This document shows positions 8,288 to 16,171 of a stretch of DNA of 16,171 bases, piece by piece. The translations under genes and the position numbers were made by a program. The notes below the pieces were generated by a model that was given only the letters and a program-made list of their open reading frames with translations, was not told the DNA's origin and searched no databases. Positions within the stretch are counted from its first letter, which is position 1. The number at the start of each line of letters is the position of its first letter. Where the stretch lies: contig CAKOGP040001842.1 in assembly GCA_933822405.4 (NCBI GenBank), positions 1-16,171 of the forward strand, given 5' to 3'. This DNA comes from Cylindrotheca closterium (taxonomy: Eukaryota > Bacillariophyta > Bacillariophyceae > Bacillariales > Bacillariaceae).

Positions 8288-10867
8288 TTACAATCGTCGA
8301 GGGAAGAGTCCACTTCTTCTGAGTAAAGACCTTCTCTCCTTCCGATTTGCACTGGAAGATGTCGCCTGTCTTTCCATGATTGCGGCCTCTCTTTCTTCGA
8401 TTATTTTGTCCCGAGTGTCGAGATCCGGTGCTCTTTGGAAATGGGCTGGGAACAGAAGGTTAAACTGCGGTTTGTCACTCATTGCCCATTGATTTTTAAT
8501 GTCGTAGATGTAATCAACCTTCTTCAAATGTGCATAGAGGGGAGCTTTGACGAGTGTTTGGTCTTCTAGTCGAAGTTTTCGATTCTCCTGAAATTCCTCC
8601 TCATCTTTATTCGACCACGACCTCTTGCTGCGACCTACTTGTTGTAGCATGGACCGTAGCTCTCTGTTTTCTCTCGCCAGCTCTTTGTTTTTGTCATCTA
8701 TGGCTTGCTTTTCGTGTAGGAGCTGTCTCATTTTCGATTCTGCTTGTTTGATTCTCATTTCCTTGTCACCTCCAGTACTTTGGCGCGAGCCATTTCCCTT
8801 AGAACTAGAATCGATTCGCGCCGATTCAGGTTGTGAAGACCGACGAGACTTTTGTCGGTGTTCCTTTACCACCACCCTTTCCTGCAAAGCCACAGTGTGA
8901 ACTTTTCTGGGCTTCATGGAGGTCTTTTGTGGGCTAGCTTCAGTTTGTTTCGTCGAAGACGGGACTCTTTTGTCTCTCCCCTTAGAGTTATCGAGAGAGG
9001 TTAGAGGGGATCGTTTTTCGTCAAGATAATCACCCTGGTAAATAGTTTCCTGAAATGTTCTTTCGTCATTTCGACTGCTGTATGCAGGTGAATTTGATTT
9101 TGGTCCGCCGACCATTGACACGGGCATGGTCTGGTGGATCAAATTTGGAGATTTGTCAATGTTGTGCGGCATGCTAACTCCTGGAAAATCGGAGATAGGC
9201 GGCAGTTTCCCTGCATCTGGCGCAGCAGAACGGAAGTCATCATTGTTTTGTCGAATCCCTCCAAGAGGACTCGATCCTCTGTAAGAAGGAGCAAAGGCCG
9301 GTGGACGGGTCGTGGAACGCATGTCGCCTTCTTCATGATCGAAGCTTGGGATATGGACAGATTTTTCAGTGTGTCCGAGCCTGGCAATGTTTTCCTTAGC
9401 TAGTGGGAGTGTGGAATCATCTCCGTATTCACTTTCTGTATCGGTGAACGTTGAATGATCTTGGCGAAGAGTGCGTTCTAATCCCGTCGAAACTCTGGCA
9501 CCGGCAGCAAATAGCGAAGAACCGCAAAGGAGCTCCATGTCTTGCAGGAGAGATTTCTTCTCTACATAATCTGAGTTTCCTGGATATGCCGCCATTACTA
9601 GAGTGACTTTTGTCATCTGCTCGTTTCTGAATAAAGGATGAAGGAGCATAGTTACTTTGTGCTGCCTGAATGGAACAGTTTTCATACTTTGCTGATACGG
9701 ATCTTTCTCTTGAGAGACACAAGATATTTCACTTGCTGTGTCATCCGCAACATCGATCGCGCGCCGTTTTCCTGTCGTGATATTCATATTGTGTATCATT
9801 GTCCGCAAGCAATTCAGGACTGCGCCATTTGCAGCTTCATTCATACCAACAACATCCTTTTGACGGCTTTGGTTCCTCTTTGCTTTTTCCAATCCAGCCA
9901 TATCTAGTACAACAATTTTGTCACCGCATTCACTTCCGTTCAGAAACGGCTGCAATACAACAAGCAAATGGTTGCTTTGGTTTCCCTTTCCAGCTTTCCG
10001 CGAGGCATCAAGGCCGTTCTGAAGGGTCTCTCGAGCTTGTGAAACTTCGAAACATTTTTCAACACTTGGGAGCGGTTCTTCTGCATCAAGCTCCACAAAA
10101 TCGGAAGATTTCGCTAGTGTGGATCTCATTGGACTTGCCACTGATGGCAAAGCCTTTTCAAATTTAGCTGCCATTGAACGGACAGATTTGATTGTTTGCG
10201 ATGGCGCCTTCTTCTTTTCAGTGATGCCGAATAAATCGTAAATCTTGCAATTTTTAGGATCATTGCCCTTTGACTGTGAAACCTGCACCATTGAGATATG
10301 AACCGAAAAGTCTCGACTATCCGCATTTACATGGTGCTTTGACTGCGAAAACAAACTGTCAACCAGCCGAGGCACAAGACCATCTTGTAGTGCGCGTCGT
10401 TTAGGAATATTCGTTCCGCCAAAACAGGTATAAGTTTTTCCAGAGTTAGTGATTCCCATAGATACAAACAAGTGGTTCTTGTTGGGCTCTTGGGGTCTAT
10501 TGGAACTATTTCTTGTCAGCGAGCTCATAGCTTCCGTTGCAGTTGGCAGTCCAAGGGTGTAGTAGACCTTGTCCTGGCTTGCAGTCTCAGGAAGAACATG
10601 ATTGAAATGAAAGTCAATTGGAGTATTGTGGATGGTTCCATCCGATTCACTACGGGCACGGGGGTGCCCAGCTGTCGGCGATGCCAAAGAGATTCGTGGA
10701 GGGTTCAATACAACGGTTGGAGGTGCATTTCTCGATGTATTTTTCTGCACTTCGAGAAGAATGGTCTCTTCACGTTCCTTTTTTAGCATAGGACGCAGTC
10801 TCAATATTGATTGGACCTCCACATGTCCGTGGCCATCTTCCATGGCAGCGGTTTTAATGCTGTGCAT
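8288..10867 (-). CDS. Divergent kinesin-like motor protein
   Basis: Single-exon, 859 residues from ATG 10867 (a second ATG is codon 9). Kinesins are ATP-driven microtubule motors. The motor domain spans about residues 13-450. Beta-1 reads VQSILRLRP. The P-loop GITNSGKT is at 138-145, followed by YTCFGG. KIYDLFG at 208-214 matches the usual IYNExxYDLL region. Switch II is DMAGLE at 322-327. NEAANGAVLNCLRTMI (343-358) matches the NxSLxxLGxxI helix, and VPFRQHKVTMLL (398-409) matches VPYRxSKLTxLL. Switch I, normally NxxSSRSH, is only NQSNH (296-300). Long insertions make the motor about 100 residues larger than usual, which recalls kinesin-6, though that subfamily is a guess. The second half is Ser/Arg-rich and disordered with one coiled coil at about 705-755. 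The stop is at 8288-8290. Confidence 0.8.
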   Translation of the reverse strand: MHSIKTAAMEDGHGHVEVQSILRLRPMLKKEREETILLEVQKNTSRNAPPTVVLNPPRISLASPTAGHPRARSESDGTIHNTPIDFHFNHVLPETASQDKVYYTLGLPTATEAMSSLTRNSSNRPQEPNKNHLFVSMGITNSGKTYTCFGGTNIPKRRALQDGLVPRLVDSLFSQSKHHVNADSRDFSVHISMVQVSQSKGNDPKNCKIYDLFGITEKKKAPSQTIKSVRSMAAKFEKALPSVASPMRSTLAKSSDFVELDAEEPLPSVEKCFEVSQARETLQNGLDASRKAGKGNQSNHLLVVLQPFLNGSECGDKIVVLDMAGLEKAKRNQSRQKDVVGMNEAANGAVLNCLRTMIHNMNITTGKRRAIDVADDTASEISCVSQEKDPYQQSMKTVPFRQHKVTMLLHPLFRNEQMTKVTLVMAAYPGNSDYVEKKSLLQDMELLCGSSLFAAGARVSTGLERTLRQDHSTFTDTESEYGDDSTLPLAKENIARLGHTEKSVHIPSFDHEEGDMRSTTRPPAFAPSYRGSSPLGGIRQNNDDFRSAAPDAGKLPPISDFPGVSMPHNIDKSPNLIHQTMPVSMVGGPKSNSPAYSSRNDERTFQETIYQGDYLDEKRSPLTSLDNSKGRDKRVPSSTKQTEASPQKTSMKPRKVHTVALQERVVVKEHRQKSRRSSQPESARIDSSSKGNGSRQSTGGDKEMRIKQAESKMRQLLHEKQAIDDKNKELARENRELRSMLQQVGRSKRSWSNKDEEEFQENRKLRLEDQTLVKAPLYAHLKKVDYIYDIKNQWAMSDKPQFNLLFPAHFQRAPDLDTRDKIIEEREAAIMERQATSSSANRKERRSLLRRSGLFPRRL

Positions 10868-11062
10868 CGCCGTTGTTCAATTTAAATTTTGTGAGGGACA
10901 AGATTATAGGGAAGCGAACGCGATCGGCAAAAACTCAAACGGCTCTCTAATTATCTAGAAGAATGATAGCATTATCTACAGAAGGGCATATTTTAATATA
11001 ACATTCCCGCGCTGGCCAGACATTAAACAAACTCGATTTTCGAGACTACACGAGTACCTGAA
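10868..11062. promoter_or_regulatory. Short gap between two minus-strand genes
   Basis: 195 bp between the stop of the rhomboid-like gene and the ATG of the kinesin gene. It must hold the 3' end of the first and the promoter of the second. No distinct motif is recognised beyond AT-rich sequence near 10970-11005. Confidence 0.4.
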
Positions 11063-12200
11063 TCAGACCTCAGAGCATCCCTGGTCAGAGACCTCATTCA
11101 TTCTCTTTTCAATTGCTTGTAGTCTAGCTCTTCTTGGATCTACCGTGGACTGTGCTGTCCGTCTTGACACACCACCAAGGACATGACCACCTGTCGATGG
11201 AAACGATGAACTACTACCATTTTCAGATTTCATTGACTGTGAGTTTGATGACTCACTTCCTCTTGTAGAGAATACATTTGTCGAGACCTTCTGATACTGT
11301 CTCTGCACTTGGGAGAAAAGTCTTCCTCCGTTAGAAGCTTGACTAGTTATGTGATCATTGGAATCTGCACACCATGCACCACTGCCAATAATTTGGTCCA
11401 ACTTCACCCAACCATCGCTTTCTGCTAAGCCGTAAATGCCCTTCTCCTCCCATCTCCTACATCTCGGGCTGGCTGGCTTCATACTTTCTAGATATCCGTG
11501 CCTGTACATTTATCGTTATTAGTTGCCGGCAATTAAGGTAGACAATGATGCAATCATATGGAACGTACTCGTAGGCATAGCCAATTCCGATCGAGAGGAT
11601 GTGGGACCATTCAAATGTTCCAGTAAAGAAGCAAAAGAAAGCAAATAAAGCGCACGGGAAATACTCCACTTGGACTGGAAAGAACAATAGTCTACGAGTC
11701 GACTGCGGCGGAGCTCGGTTGCACTCAATTGCAATGATCCCAAACACCACCAGCCAGATTCCAGAAGCCTGTTGGTACAGAAAAGATTCCTTCCCCGTCA
11801 GCTCGCAAAGAAGAAAGGCGAAGATAATGTATGCAACATTTGTCAGGGTTGCAAGTGTTGTGACAAGGCAAAGAAAAGATGTAGAGCCGACGCTTTGTTC
11901 GAGTCGTCGGCCAGGTTCTGAAAAACTAAAAAATGCAATGACAAGAGAGACAAATCTATTGCATAACAGTGGACTCAGAAGAATGCGATAAAGTTGAAAG
12001 TTGTAGACAGTAAAGTATGGAATGTTTGCAGCAACTTTTTGCGTGTTCACAAGAAAAGACAAGATGTAGCAAGTCACCTGCGAAGAAAGCATCAATCTTG
12101 TGACAAAAGGAGTCCCGTTTCTGAACACAAGGTAGCGGTCTAGAATTGGATTGCTCGGTGGGGGCAACTGTGAGTTGGAATCTTCATTGTGCAGCATCAT
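11063..12200 (-). CDS. Rhomboid-family multi-pass membrane protein (join, minus: 12200..11569, 11501..11063)
   Basis: The spliced protein has 356 residues, with ATG at 12200. About six hydrophobic segments lie between residues 35 and 210. The layout (VTRLMLSS start, FSEPGRRLEQSVGS after the third segment, then GYAYEHGYLESMKP) fits rhomboid-like ER proteins such as UBAC2 and RHBDL4. QASG at 144-147 lies where active rhomboids have GxSG, and SH at 199-200 followed by GIGYAYE where they have the catalytic His, so a Ser146/His200 pair is present though the first Gly of GxSG is Gln. The soluble tail (about 220-356) ends with FPSTGGHVLGG (311-321), like an SHP box, and RRARLQAIEKR (334-344), like an R-x5-AA-x2-R motif. 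Both are known p97/Cdc48-binding types. A role in ER membrane protein quality control is inferred. Splicing at GTACGT and TGTACAG keeps the frame. Confidence 0.82.
11502..11568 (-). other. 67-nt intron of the rhomboid-like gene
   Basis: On the minus strand the donor is GA|GTACGT and the acceptor TGTACAG|GCAC. It joins GYAYE to HGYLESMKP in frame. The intron has no stop in the upstream frame, so retention would replace the tail with about 37 unrelated residues and remove both candidate p97 motifs. Confidence 0.85.
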
Positions 12201-12427
12201 GAGCTCATTGACAGACTCAAAAAGAAAGGACCAACATGCAACTGACAACGAGAGATGCACTTTGTGACTGGCAGTCTGAGGAAAAATGGCTCACTGGAGT
12301 CGAATGGATCAACCAACGAATTATATCTCGACGCGACGACTGCTGTACCGGTAGACTGTACAGTATGCTGATAAGATTTGCAGTCAAACATATCCGATGC
12401 TTCTTCCGATGGAAGCGGAAATGAAAA
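12201..12427. promoter_or_regulatory. Divergent (bidirectional) promoter region
   Basis: 227 bp separate the start codons of the minus-strand rhomboid-like gene and the plus-strand pseudouridine synthase gene, so both promoters and 5' UTRs must share it. No TATA box is evident. Open frames exist across it on both strands but none has a recognised family. Confidence 0.6.
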
Positions 12428-14056
12428 ATGAGCTTTGTGTACAAAGATGTGAAATACTTCACTCCGTTCTACAAGGATGAAGAATTCTGGGTGAAGCCGA
12501 AGTACTATAGTGGAGGCACTCCAGCCACTTTGTTGGATATTTTGAGTGACATGTTTCGAAGGCAGCTTCTCAGTAGCCGTGGAGGAGAAATAACCGAGGC
12601 GTACTGGCGATCAATTATTGAGCAAGAAAAGAGGGTTTCGGTACTCTTGATCTTCAGTGACAAAACATATCGAAAGTACCCAGAACTGCAAAAGCCATCA
12701 AAGAGTTTTACACCGCTTGACAAAGATGACAATGCATCTTTCAAGACAGTCTCTCGTCCTGATACCGTCGTACCATCTGGACTTATTGCCTGTTTTTGGC
12801 CAAAATCCTTGACCAATAATGGAGATGGTCACGATGCAAGGCTTAAAGGAGTTCGACTGAAAATCCGAATATCGCGGCAACACATTCACCCGCGAAGCGT
12901 TGTTGTTCCATATCCTCCAAGCGTTATTGTTGAAGACAAGAACATCGTGGCGGTCAATAAACCTTTTGGAATTCCGTCAATGGGCGAAAGGAATGACTTG
13001 GGATCCAATGAATGGAACTCTATCTTGACTTGGTGCCGCCTACCGTCCGACAAAGAAAACCCCAGAGAAGGGAAGTACTGCGATCTTATCAATCGGCTTG
13101 ATCTTGATGTCAGCGGGCTTGTTCTGCTCGGAAAATCTGGTACATACAGGAAGAAGCGAGGATTTGTGGGTGCTAACGGAGTGGGCTCAAGGAAAACTGT
13201 GAAAGTCTACCTTGGCATCATTCCAAGACAAGATTTTTCCATTCGAATAATGACGCCACGTCTCGCTTTCAACACGAAAACGTCAAGGGCGTTTGTAAAG
13301 AAAGAAAGGTGCAAAAGAGATGACGGTAATGATAATTTGGTTTGCAAGACCAGTATCTACCCTTTGATGAATATCAAAGATGGTCGCTATAGTCTCGTTG
13401 CTATATCACTTGAAAAGTCTGGACAAAGACATCAAATCCGCTTCCATCTATCATTGATTGGCGCGACAATAGCTAATGATGATCTTTACCTGGATATTGC
13501 TAGAAATGACAAATTGTACCAAAGAACTGGAGTTCGACCGCCAAACGTTTCCAATGATGATTCACAGAATATCACACAAATTCCAGTTGACACAACTCTT
13601 CAATCATCCATTCACACTGAAAGAATCAGCGAGGGTGAACATCAAGCTTTCCTGAGAGAATATGTGTTCATCAACGGAGTTTCCGGTTTTAAGGAATCGA
13701 ATGCGAGCAACAAGGATTGCCGATATCCTCTCATTCAACGAGCACTTTATCCTGGTACCGACAGTACGTTTGCTGGTTTGCTGCAGGAAAATTTCGAAAT
13801 TTGTGCACATTGCGGCAAATGCCAGAAATTACTTAGCCAAGCAAATAAACATTCCAATAATGCAGGGAAAGAAGAGCAACCTATCCGACTTGCACATGGG
13901 ATCTTCCTTCATTCTTGGCGGTATTTTCATCCAACGAATGAGCACGCACTACTAGAGGCACCTCTGCCTGGGGAAGGAATAAAATTGGGTGAAGGAGAAG
14001 TCAAAGTAGAAGGGAGGGGCAATCTCTGGTGGCCTATTCAGATCAGGAGTACGTAG
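12428..14056 (+). CDS. RluA-type RNA pseudouridine synthase
   Basis: Converts specific uridines in RNA to pseudouridine. 542 residues from ATG 12428, which follows an in-frame TGA at 12422-12424, so the start is fixed unless an upstream exon exists. Residues about 45-75 (LLSSRGGEITEAYWRSIIEQ) could be a weak S4-like region. The catalytic domain runs from VIVEDKNIVAVNKPFGIPS (about 165) through the active-site motif INRLDLDVSGLVLLGKS with the catalytic Asp at 225, to SGQRHQIRFHLSLIG (331-345, normally GRTHQIRVH). A 110-residue insertion separates these from the closing LHSWRYFHP and LLEAPLPGE segment. The insertion ends with C459-x2-C462-x2-C465, unusual for this family. Whether it acts on rRNA, tRNA or organelle RNA cannot be told; no clear targeting peptide is seen. 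Confidence 0.9.
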   Translation: MSFVYKDVKYFTPFYKDEEFWVKPKYYSGGTPATLLDILSDMFRRQLLSSRGGEITEAYWRSIIEQEKRVSVLLIFSDKTYRKYPELQKPSKSFTPLDKDDNASFKTVSRPDTVVPSGLIACFWPKSLTNNGDGHDARLKGVRLKIRISRQHIHPRSVVVPYPPSVIVEDKNIVAVNKPFGIPSMGERNDLGSNEWNSILTWCRLPSDKENPREGKYCDLINRLDLDVSGLVLLGKSGTYRKKRGFVGANGVGSRKTVKVYLGIIPRQDFSIRIMTPRLAFNTKTSRAFVKKERCKRDDGNDNLVCKTSIYPLMNIKDGRYSLVAISLEKSGQRHQIRFHLSLIGATIANDDLYLDIARNDKLYQRTGVRPPNVSNDDSQNITQIPVDTTLQSSIHTERISEGEHQAFLREYVFINGVSGFKESNASNKDCRYPLIQRALYPGTDSTFAGLLQENFEICAHCGKCQKLLSQANKHSNNAGKEEQPIRLAHGIFLHSWRYFHPTNEHALLEAPLPGEGIKLGEGEVKVEGRGNLWWPIQIRST

Positions 14057-14349
14057 GTTTACCGATAATACAAATGAAAGTCGGCAAGATTCATCTTTTG
14101 CTCTTCGTGCCTAGCCCATATAAGCACAATTCTGAATCTTCTTTCATTCAACGAGCCGAAAGCAAGGAATACCGGTACCAGGTACATTTCCTGGTACTGG
14201 TACCAGTACCTTACTCATTATGCATCATGCCAATGTCGGTAGATTTATAGATTACGGACGACGTCCAGACATGGAGCTTTTAGGCACAGCTGAGTACAGG
14301 ACCAGGTACAATAGCCACATTAATTGTTCATATTTGTCCATCAGTGACG
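14057..14349. promoter_or_regulatory. Gap between pseudouridine synthase and cyclophilin genes
   Basis: 293 bp containing the 3' end of one plus-strand gene and the promoter of the next. A weak TATA-like CATATAAG is at 14117-14124. A strong palindrome cluster lies at 14170-14210 and is listed separately. Confidence 0.5.
14170..14210. repeat. GGTACC palindrome and hairpin cluster
   Basis: GGTACTGGTACCAGTACC at 14193-14210 is a perfect 18-bp palindrome. Overlapping it, TACCGGTACCAGG (14170-14182) can pair with CCTGGTACTGGTA (14190-14202) across a 7-base loop with one G-T wobble. The two structures exclude each other. It lies about 140 bp upstream of the cyclophilin ATG. Confidence 0.85.
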
Positions 14350-15325
14350 ATGACACAAGTGAAGAAAGGAGCTGTACGACAGGTCGTAACAAGGAAAATG
14401 CAACGGTACTCATTACTGAAAGCGGGGGCAGCATTGATCTTCATCTGCGGTTTCGTTGCTGTGCTCATTAACAGCGATCCATTGCCTGGTGTCCGCAAAG
14501 CAGCCTTGCGACATCGTCGAAAGGCCCAGTCATTGCAACAAGATGCTGTTGAAAGGGACTTTCGAAATCCAGTTGAAACATTCGACAATAATATTAGGCA
14601 AAAGGACCCCAACGCGGGGCGAAAATTCACTCTTGAGCTGGCAAGTTTAAAGGATGGAGAGAGTGGCAAAATTGTAATTGAAACAAAACCGTCTTGGTCC
14701 CCCCTTGGTGTCCAGAGGTTTCACGAGCTCATGGATGATAAGTTTTATGATCAGGCCAAATTCTTCCGGGTTGTCGATGATTTCATTGTTCAATTTGGCA
14801 TCAACGGGGATCCAAAGAAACCAAAGCCATCCCGCATTAAAGACGACGAAGTCAAGCAAACAAACTCAAGGGGTACTGTCACATTTGCAATGGCGGGGAA
14901 AAATTCGAGGACAAGCCAGCTCTTTATCAACACACGGACGGATGGAAATGCATTTCTTGACAAGCAAGGTTTTGCTCCGATTGGCGAGGTCATTGTGTGA
15001 GACAACATATTGTAGAATGGCGGTTCTGCCCTTCAAATTTCTCACCTAACATATCTTTGTTCTGCTTCTTCTCTCGTGCCGGCACCCAGTGGTATGGATG
15101 TTGTAGATGCGATCTACAACGTCTACGGCGAGAAACCTGGTAAGTGCCCAAGCTGAAAACTGAACGACACAATGTCAAATCTCACAATCAAGCCACCTGT
15201 TTGAAGACCAAGGACAAGTTCAAAGTCGGGGCAACAAGTATCTTGATAAAGAGTTTCCTCTCTTATCGTATATTGCCAAGACGTATGAGAACGATCAAGC
15301 GCAGGCTCCTCCCGATCAAAACTAG
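14350..15325 (+). CDS. Membrane-anchored cyclophilin (join 14350..14996, 15090..15139, 15207..15325)
   Basis: Peptidyl-prolyl cis-trans isomerase, 271 residues after splicing. ATG 14350 is the first in frame. A basic N-terminus is followed by one hydrophobic segment (LLKAGAALIFICGFVAVLI, about 22-40), suggesting a type II anchor or uncleaved signal with the catalytic domain in the secretory lumen. The isomerase domain starts near GRKFTLELA (about 93). KFFRVVDDFIVQFG holds the equivalents of Arg55, Phe60 and Gln63 of cyclophilin A, and SQLFINT those of Gln111 and Phe113. FLDKQ replaces the WLDGKH segment, so Trp121 is Phe and His126 is changed. Two introns (donors GTGAGA and GTAAGT, acceptors CACCCAG and TTTGAAG) join GEVIVGMDVVDAIYN and GEKPDQGQVQSRGNKYL, ending in EFPLLSYIAKTYEND. 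The total length is divisible by three. Confidence 0.9.
14997..15089 (+). other. 93-nt intron 1 of the cyclophilin gene
   Basis: Donor GTGAGA after GAGGTCATTGT, acceptor GGCACCCAG before TGGTATGGATG, phase 2. It rebuilds the conserved GEV-x-GMDVVD segment. Retention gives a stop one codon later. Confidence 0.85.
15140..15206 (+). other. 67-nt intron 2 of the cyclophilin gene
   Basis: Donor GTAAGT, acceptor TTTGAAG, phase 1. It joins GEKP to DQGQVQSRGN. The exon between the two introns is only 50 nt long. Confidence 0.85.
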
Positions 15326-16171
15326 AGCAAGTAAGCTTACTTCGGGACATAGTTCAGTAAGCATTCGCATTGCTTATGATCCTCGACGAGTCAGTCCTTC
15401 TCAGTTCGACGTGGGAATTCTAGCGTGGATCAACAGGAGTTGTGAGAGACTGCATGGGCTACTTTTGAAGTAGTGGCGGAGTTTCGGATTTCGATCGCTC
15501 TATTGATCAGTGTAGATTAGTGTTTTTTTTGTGTTTGTTCTTCGAAGCGAAACGCATTTCACTTGTTTTCTGCTATATTTCCAGAATATGTGTTTACTGA
15601 GCTGGATTGCGCCCCGCAACTTTGTGCAGGCTCCTCTTGGGATGCTTCTAAAGTACACGGATAGAAAACAATAGATATTATTGAGTGTCGACTGCACTAC
15701 ACATACGAACGATGGCCGTGCAGTTTTATCGATCCTCAATCATCTTTAGAAAGATAGTTGCATTGACGGCTTCAAATCCATCGGGGCAGCAATATTACGA
15801 AATGGTACAATACTATTGTGCGTACGCTGAGTGTTTCCATCTCCCTCCCCCTTCACCTACACCTACGCCTTGCTTGAACATAAAGTACCCTGGTACCGTG
15901 TGTTGGCCAAAGGAGAGTCGCAAAAATCCCGCGGGATTTCTGGACTTTTCTCCGGGTCCCTTCATGGAAGGAGACATTTTCCGGACACGACTAGCAGGAC
16001 TGGACCCCCTTTCACCCAGATTTTGAAAATAACTGGAAATTATGGTAATCGAAGATTACCCGGCGCCGCCTCCACTCCTGGGCTTGAATCGCATGATGTA
16101 GTCTTTGTCTGGAGAGATCGCGCACGTATGCTACCATGGAAACTGTGGCAAAAGCCTGATGCTACATACGA
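15326..16171. other. Region downstream of cyclophilin, no supported gene
   Basis: About 850 bp. The longest open frame, plus strand with an ATG at 15712 to a stop at 16024-16026, gives about 104 residues with a Pro-rich middle (PPPSPTPTP) and no recognised family; I do not call it a gene. A small perfect inverted repeat, GGTAATC/GATTACC around GAA, is at 16044-16060. No tRNA or other RNA gene was recognised. Confidence 0.5.

Noticed and set aside
11457..11568. Unspliced end of the rhomboid-like frame (reading through the intron)
   Set aside because: Splicing at GTACGT/TGTACAG restores GYAYEHGYLESMKP and a total length divisible by three, which fits the family better.
12236..12424. Small plus-strand frame just before the pseudouridine synthase
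   Set aside because: Different frame, ends in a stop 4 bp before the ATG, no recognised family; most likely 5' UTR or promoter.
15712..16026. Plus-strand Pro-rich frame of about 104 residues
   Set aside because: No family, no clear promoter, and short enough to be chance.
16044..16060. GGTAATC-GAA-GATTACC hairpin as a terminator
   Set aside because: Seven-base stem with no U-run, in a eukaryotic context; common by chance.
1..16171. CRISPR array, tRNA, rRNA or prokaryotic operon
   Set aside because: No regularly spaced repeats, no cloverleaf or rRNA sequence recognised, and the genes are eukaryotic with introns.

Overview
The window looks like nuclear DNA of a diatom or a close stramenopile relative. 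The clues are short GT-AG introns (64-93 nt), densely packed genes on both strands, and a retroelement whose reverse transcriptase and Gag-like proteins match, from memory, a type common in diatom genomes. No species can be named from the sequence alone. Nothing bacterial is visible: the genes have no Shine-Dalgarno sites and belong to eukaryotic families.

Positions 1 to about 5470 hold one retrotransposon lying on the minus strand and cut by the left edge. Read in its own direction it has a TATA box and probable start region (about 5460-5400), a first ORF with a coiled coil and basic tail that is broken by one frameshift (5213-4501), an intact Gag-like ORF with a C-terminal zinc knuckle (4443-2989), a long decayed stretch (2988-1340), and a reverse transcriptase followed by the start of RNase H (1335-150) carrying stops, a frameshift and a changed catalytic residue. 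The element is therefore dead in pol while its Gag ORF is still open. Its 3' end lies outside the window.

Positions about 5470-15325 hold five host genes. (1) Plus strand 5979-7920: an ELM2-SANT-PHD chromatin protein whose PHD finger is completed only by splicing a 64-nt intron. (2) Minus strand 10867-8288: a divergent kinesin, convergent with gene 1. (3) Minus strand 12200-11063: a multi-pass rhomboid-family protein with one 67-nt intron and a C-terminal tail carrying candidate p97/Cdc48-binding motifs. (4) Plus strand 12428-14056: an RluA-type pseudouridine synthase, head-to-head with gene 3 across 227 bp. (5) Plus strand 14350-15325: a membrane-anchored cyclophilin in three exons. These are unrelated housekeeping or regulatory genes and do not form a pathway. 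Chromatin control (1), motor function (2), ER membrane quality control (3), RNA modification (4) and protein folding in the secretory system (5) are inferred from family membership.

Positions 15326-16171 show no gene I can support. The most unusual signals are the motif pair on the rhomboid tail with a retained Ser/His pair, the kinesin with an altered switch I, the split PHD finger, the palindrome cluster upstream of the cyclophilin, and the uneven decay of the retroelement. I found no convincing evidence of a wholly new system.
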